The translations under genes were made by a program, and so were the position numbers. A model generated the notes under the pieces. The model made no database searches. It was given only the letters and a program-made list of their open reading frames with translations, and was not told where the DNA came from. DNA of 64,000 bases from Isoptericola halotolerans (GTDB lineage: Bacteria; Actinomycetota; Actinomycetes; Actinomycetales; Cellulomonadaceae): positions 434,001 through 498,000 of the forward strand of contig NZ_PVTX01000001.1 of the NCBI RefSeq assembly GCF_003003075.1. Reading direction: 5' to 3'. Numbering within the stretch: position 1 is the first letter of the stretch; every line of letters begins with the position of its first letter. Below are positions 61,789-64,000 of the stretch, in pieces.

Positions 61789-62532
61789 CTACCCGGCCGG
61801 CACGGTGAGGTCGGCGGGCAGGTGAGCGGGCAGCACCTCGCGCAGCGCGGCGATCCGCGCCTCCCGGGCGGCGCCGGTCATGCGTTCGGCGGGTGCGGTG
61901 ATGGACACCGCGGCAATCGGCCGGCCGGCACGGAGCACGGCGACGGCGGCGCACGCGATGCCGGGCTCGTTCTCCTCGGTCTCGGTGGCGACGCCGGTGT
62001 GCCGGGCCTCGGCCAGCGCCTCCCGGAGGCGGTCGGCAGCGGTCCCGGGTGTGGCGTATGCGGCCAGGGCGGCGTCGTCGAACGGACCGGCAGCCAGGAG
62101 CGCGCGGCCGAGCGCCGTGGTGGCGGCCGGGCGGCGGCGTCCGACGGCGGACCACACCCGGACGGCCCGCTGCGGCTCGACCTTCTCCAGGTACACGACC
62201 TCCCGGCCGGCGAGGACGCCGAGGTGGACGAGCTCGTCGACCTCGGCGCTCAGGGCGTCGAGCGCGGGGCGCAGCAGGGCGGGCAGGTTCTCCTCGGCGA
62301 GGAACGTGCTGCCGAGCGCGAGGACGGCCGGGCCGAGGCGGTAGGTGCCGTCGTCGGTCTGCTCGGCGTAGCCCCGGTGGCGCAGCGCGGCCAGGGTGCG
62401 GTGCAGCGTGGACTTGTTGGCGCCGACCTCGGCCGAGAGGTCTGCCAGGGAGGCGCCGTCGGCGCCGGCGCGCCCGAGGGCGTCGAGCGTGAGCAGGGCC
62501 TTGTCGACGCTGCCGAGCGGGCTGGGTTCCAT
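61789..62532 (-). CDS. IclR-family transcriptional regulator (KdgR-like by context)
   Basis: 247-residue regulator. N-terminal winged helix SVDKALLTLDALGRAGADGASLADLSAEVGANKSTLHRTLAALRHRGYAEQTDDGTYRLG, then the IclR effector domain from about 85 (ALLRPALDALSAEVDELVHLGVLAGREVVYLEKVE). It is divergent from eda-kdgK with 68 bp between; a GTGAAC-N7-GTTCAC repeat there is the likely operator. Its likely effector is 2-keto-3-deoxygluconate or a related sugar acid. Confidence 0.9.
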   Translation of the reverse strand: MEPSPLGSVDKALLTLDALGRAGADGASLADLSAEVGANKSTLHRTLAALRHRGYAEQTDDGTYRLGPAVLALGSTFLAEENLPALLRPALDALSAEVDELVHLGVLAGREVVYLEKVEPQRAVRVWSAVGRRRPAATTALGRALLAAGPFDDAALAAYATPGTAADRLREALAEARHTGVATETEENEPGIACAAVAVLRAGRPIAAVSITAPAERMTGAAREARIAALREVLPAHLPADLTVPAG

Positions 62533-62561
62533 GGGACCGTCCTGCTAGGGTGCATTCCGTA

Positions 62562-62580
62562 GTGAACAACTGGCGTTCAC
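62562..62580. promoter_or_regulatory. GTGAAC-N7-GTTCAC inverted repeat, candidate IclR operator
   Basis: GTGAAC (62562-62567) and GTTCAC (62575-62580) flank a 7-bp spacer, in the 68-bp space between the IclR gene and eda, 20 bp before the eda start. Placed to control both. Confidence 0.55.
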
Positions 62581-62600
62581 CATAGCGAAACGGAGAGCAG

Positions 62601-63242
62601 ATGTCACCCGGCGACACCCTGAAGACCCTCGAACATCACCGTCTCGTGCCCGTCGTCGTGGTCGACGGCGCGGAGCAGGGCCTCCGGCTCGCCGAGGCCC
62701 TCGTCGCGGGCGGGCTGCCCGTCGCCGAGATCACGCTGCGCACCGCGGGCGGGCTCGACGCGATCCGCGCCGTCGCGCGCGACCAGGCTGACGTCGTCGT
62801 CGGCGCCGGGACCGTCGTCACCGCGGCGCAGGTGGACGCCGTCGTCGACGCCGGTGCGCGCTACATCGTCTCGCCCGGCCTGTCGCGCAGCGTCGTCGAG
62901 CGCGCCCAGCACCACGGCGTGCCCGTGCTGCCCGGCGTCGCCACGCCGACCGAGATCATGGCGGCGCTCGACCTGGGCGTCGAGACCGTCAAGCTGTTCC
63001 CGGCCTCCGTCGTCGGCGGCCCCGCGGCCCTCAAGGCGCTCGCGGCGCCCTTCGGCACCGTGCGGTTCGTCCCGACGGGCGGCGTCAGCGCGGCCAACCT
63101 CGGCGAGTACCTCACGCTGGCGCCGGTGCTCGCCGTCGGCGGCTCGTGGATGGTCGCCAAGAGGCTCGTCGACGCCGGCGAGTGGGATCAGATCACCCGA
63201 CTCACCGCCGAGGCCGTCGACCTCGTGAAGGAGAACTCATGA
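62601..63242 (+). CDS. eda: 2-keto-3-deoxy-6-phosphogluconate aldolase
   Basis: Cleaves KDPG to pyruvate and glyceraldehyde 3-phosphate (final step of Entner-Doudoroff or uronic acid catabolism). 213 residues, class I aldolase: RLVPVVVVDGAEQGLRLAEALVAGGLPVAEITLRT, VGAGTVVTAAQVDAVVDAGARYIVSPGL, and Schiff-base Lys131 in TVKLFPASVVGG. ATG 62601 follows GGAG. It overlaps kdgK (ATGA at 63239). Complete gene. Confidence 0.96.
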   Translation: MSPGDTLKTLEHHRLVPVVVVDGAEQGLRLAEALVAGGLPVAEITLRTAGGLDAIRAVARDQADVVVGAGTVVTAAQVDAVVDAGARYIVSPGLSRSVVERAQHHGVPVLPGVATPTEIMAALDLGVETVKLFPASVVGGPAALKALAAPFGTVRFVPTGGVSAANLGEYLTLAPVLAVGGSWMVAKRLVDAGEWDQITRLTAEAVDLVKENS

Positions 63243-64000
63243 GCAACCCGTCCGTCACCACGCGCCCCGCCGCGGACTGCCGCTACGACGTCGTCGCCCT
63301 CGGCGAGGTCATGCTCCGCATGGACCCGGGCGACCGCCGCATCCGCACCACCCGCAGCTTCGACGTCTGGGAGGGCGGCGGCGAGTACAACGTCGCCCGC
63401 GGGCTGCGGCGCTGCTTCGGGCTGCGCGGCGCGATCGTCACCGCGCTCGCGGACAACGAGGTCGGCCGGCTCGTCGAGGACTGCATGCTCACCGGCGGCC
63501 TCGACACCTCCTGGGTGCAGTGGCGCGAGTACGACGGCATCGGGCGCGAGGTGCGCAACGGGCTCAACTTCACCGAGCGGGGCTTCGGCGTGCGCGGGGC
63601 CGTGGGCACCAGCGACCGCGGGCACACCGCCGTCTCCCAGATGCAGCCCGACGACGTCGACTGGGACGCGCTGTTCTCCTCCGGTGTGCGGTGGCTGCAC
63701 ACGGGCGGCATCTTCGCGGCGCTGTCCGAGTCCACCGCCGACGTGGCCGAGGCCGCGATGTCCGCCGCCCGCCGGCACGGCACGGTCGTCTCCTACGACC
63801 TCAACTACCGGCCCTCGCTGTGGAAGGGCATCGGCGGGGTCGAGCGGGCGCGCGAGGTCAACCGGCGCCTGGCCCACCACGTCGACGTCATGATCGGCAA
63901 CGAGGAGGACTTCACGGCGTCCCTCGGTTTCGAGGTGGAGGGCGTCGACGAGTCGCTGACGGACCTCGACACGGGCGCCTTCCGGGCGATGATCCGCACC
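63239..64000 (+). CDS. kdgK: 2-keto-3-deoxygluconate kinase (PfkB family), 5' part
   Basis: Sugar kinase that would phosphorylate KDG to KDPG, feeding eda. 254 codons are present; the gene runs off the right edge. DVVALGEVMLRMDPGDRRIRTTRSFDVWEGGGEYNVARGL holds the PfkB first signature (GGG-NVA), followed by the lid and the core VVSYDLNYRPSLWKG; the C-terminal ATP signature (DTxGAGD) lies outside the window. Start overlaps the eda stop. Assignment to KDG kinase rather than another PfkB kinase is from eda context and sequence resemblance. Confidence 0.85.
   Translation, partial: MSNPSVTTRPAADCRYDVVALGEVMLRMDPGDRRIRTTRSFDVWEGGGEYNVARGLRRCFGLRGAIVTALADNEVGRLVEDCMLTGGLDTSWVQWREYDGIGREVRNGLNFTERGFGVRGAVGTSDRGHTAVSQMQPDDVDWDALFSSGVRWLHTGGIFAALSESTADVAEAAMSAARRHGTVVSYDLNYRPSLWKGIGGVERAREVNRRLAHHVDVMIGNEEDFTASLGFEVEGVDESLTDLDTGAFRAMIRT

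Overview
The window is 64 kb of very GC-rich DNA (most genes end codons in G or C; GTG starts and 4-bp ATGA/GTGA gene overlaps are common) and reads as chromosome of a saprophytic actinobacterium. The mix of GH19 chitinase, GH10 xylanase with CBM2b modules, GH3 and GH43 enzymes, ClpC, a TopA with a Lys/Ala tail, a DUF222-HNH gene and LacI/IclR/OhrR-type regulators points to Micrococcales, most likely the Cellulomonas / Cellulosimicrobium / Isoptericola neighbourhood. That placement is inference: there is no rRNA gene and no search was possible. No insertion sequence, prophage or CRISPR array was seen, and no gene-free stretch exceeds about 290 bp.

Layout. 1-2.7 kb: start of a chitinase gene, an alpha/beta hydrolase, then a leftward cassette cstA - small CC-tail protein - ArsA-like ATPase (1.4-4.4 kb), divergent from the proton-pumping pyrophosphatase gene hppA (4.6-6.9 kb); two abutting CRP/GlxR-like boxes lie between cstA and hppA. 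6.9-13.4 kb: a LacI-family gene divergent from a leftward operon of a double HAD phosphatase and a complete ECF transporter (S, fused A-A', T), with a 22-bp perfect palindrome in the shared promoter region. 13.5-15.1 kb: GH10 xylanase. 15.3-25.7 kb: DinB-like protein, a paralogous membrane protein/lipoprotein pair followed by a methyltransferase, hydrolase/LysR pair, CAP-domain protein, TrkH-type K+ channel, SdpI-like protein and a DUF222-HNH gene behind an SOS box.

25.7-36.2 kb: a TetR gene and a serine hydrolase run left; to the right lies a six-gene operon of a GH3 beta-glycosidase and a five-component peptide/oligosaccharide-type ABC transporter; a 22-bp TetR-type palindrome sits between them. 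36.2-48.2 kb: PAP2 phosphatase, topA, an OhrR-like regulator opposite a mini-gene, an oxidoreductase, tmk-holB, a solitary hypX and a secreted peptidase. Two arrays with an exact 20-bp period begin at the 3' ends of the PAP2 and peptidase genes. 48.2-49.5 kb: tRNA-Thr(CGU), then a lower-GC segment with one leucine-rich-repeat gene, closed by a damaged copy of the tRNA 3' end.

49.5-64 kb: UdgX-type uracil-DNA glycosylase, peptide deformylase, secreted Pro/Thr-rich protein, GH43 enzyme and an MFS sugar carrier sharing an upstream motif, universal stress protein, clpC with a candidate ClgR site, HAD phosphatase, NAD epimerase, and an IclR gene divergent from eda-kdgK (2-keto-3-deoxygluconate use; kdgK runs off the right edge). 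Together the region serves plant and fungal polysaccharide breakdown, uptake of the products, and their entry into central metabolism, interleaved with housekeeping DNA and protein quality-control genes.
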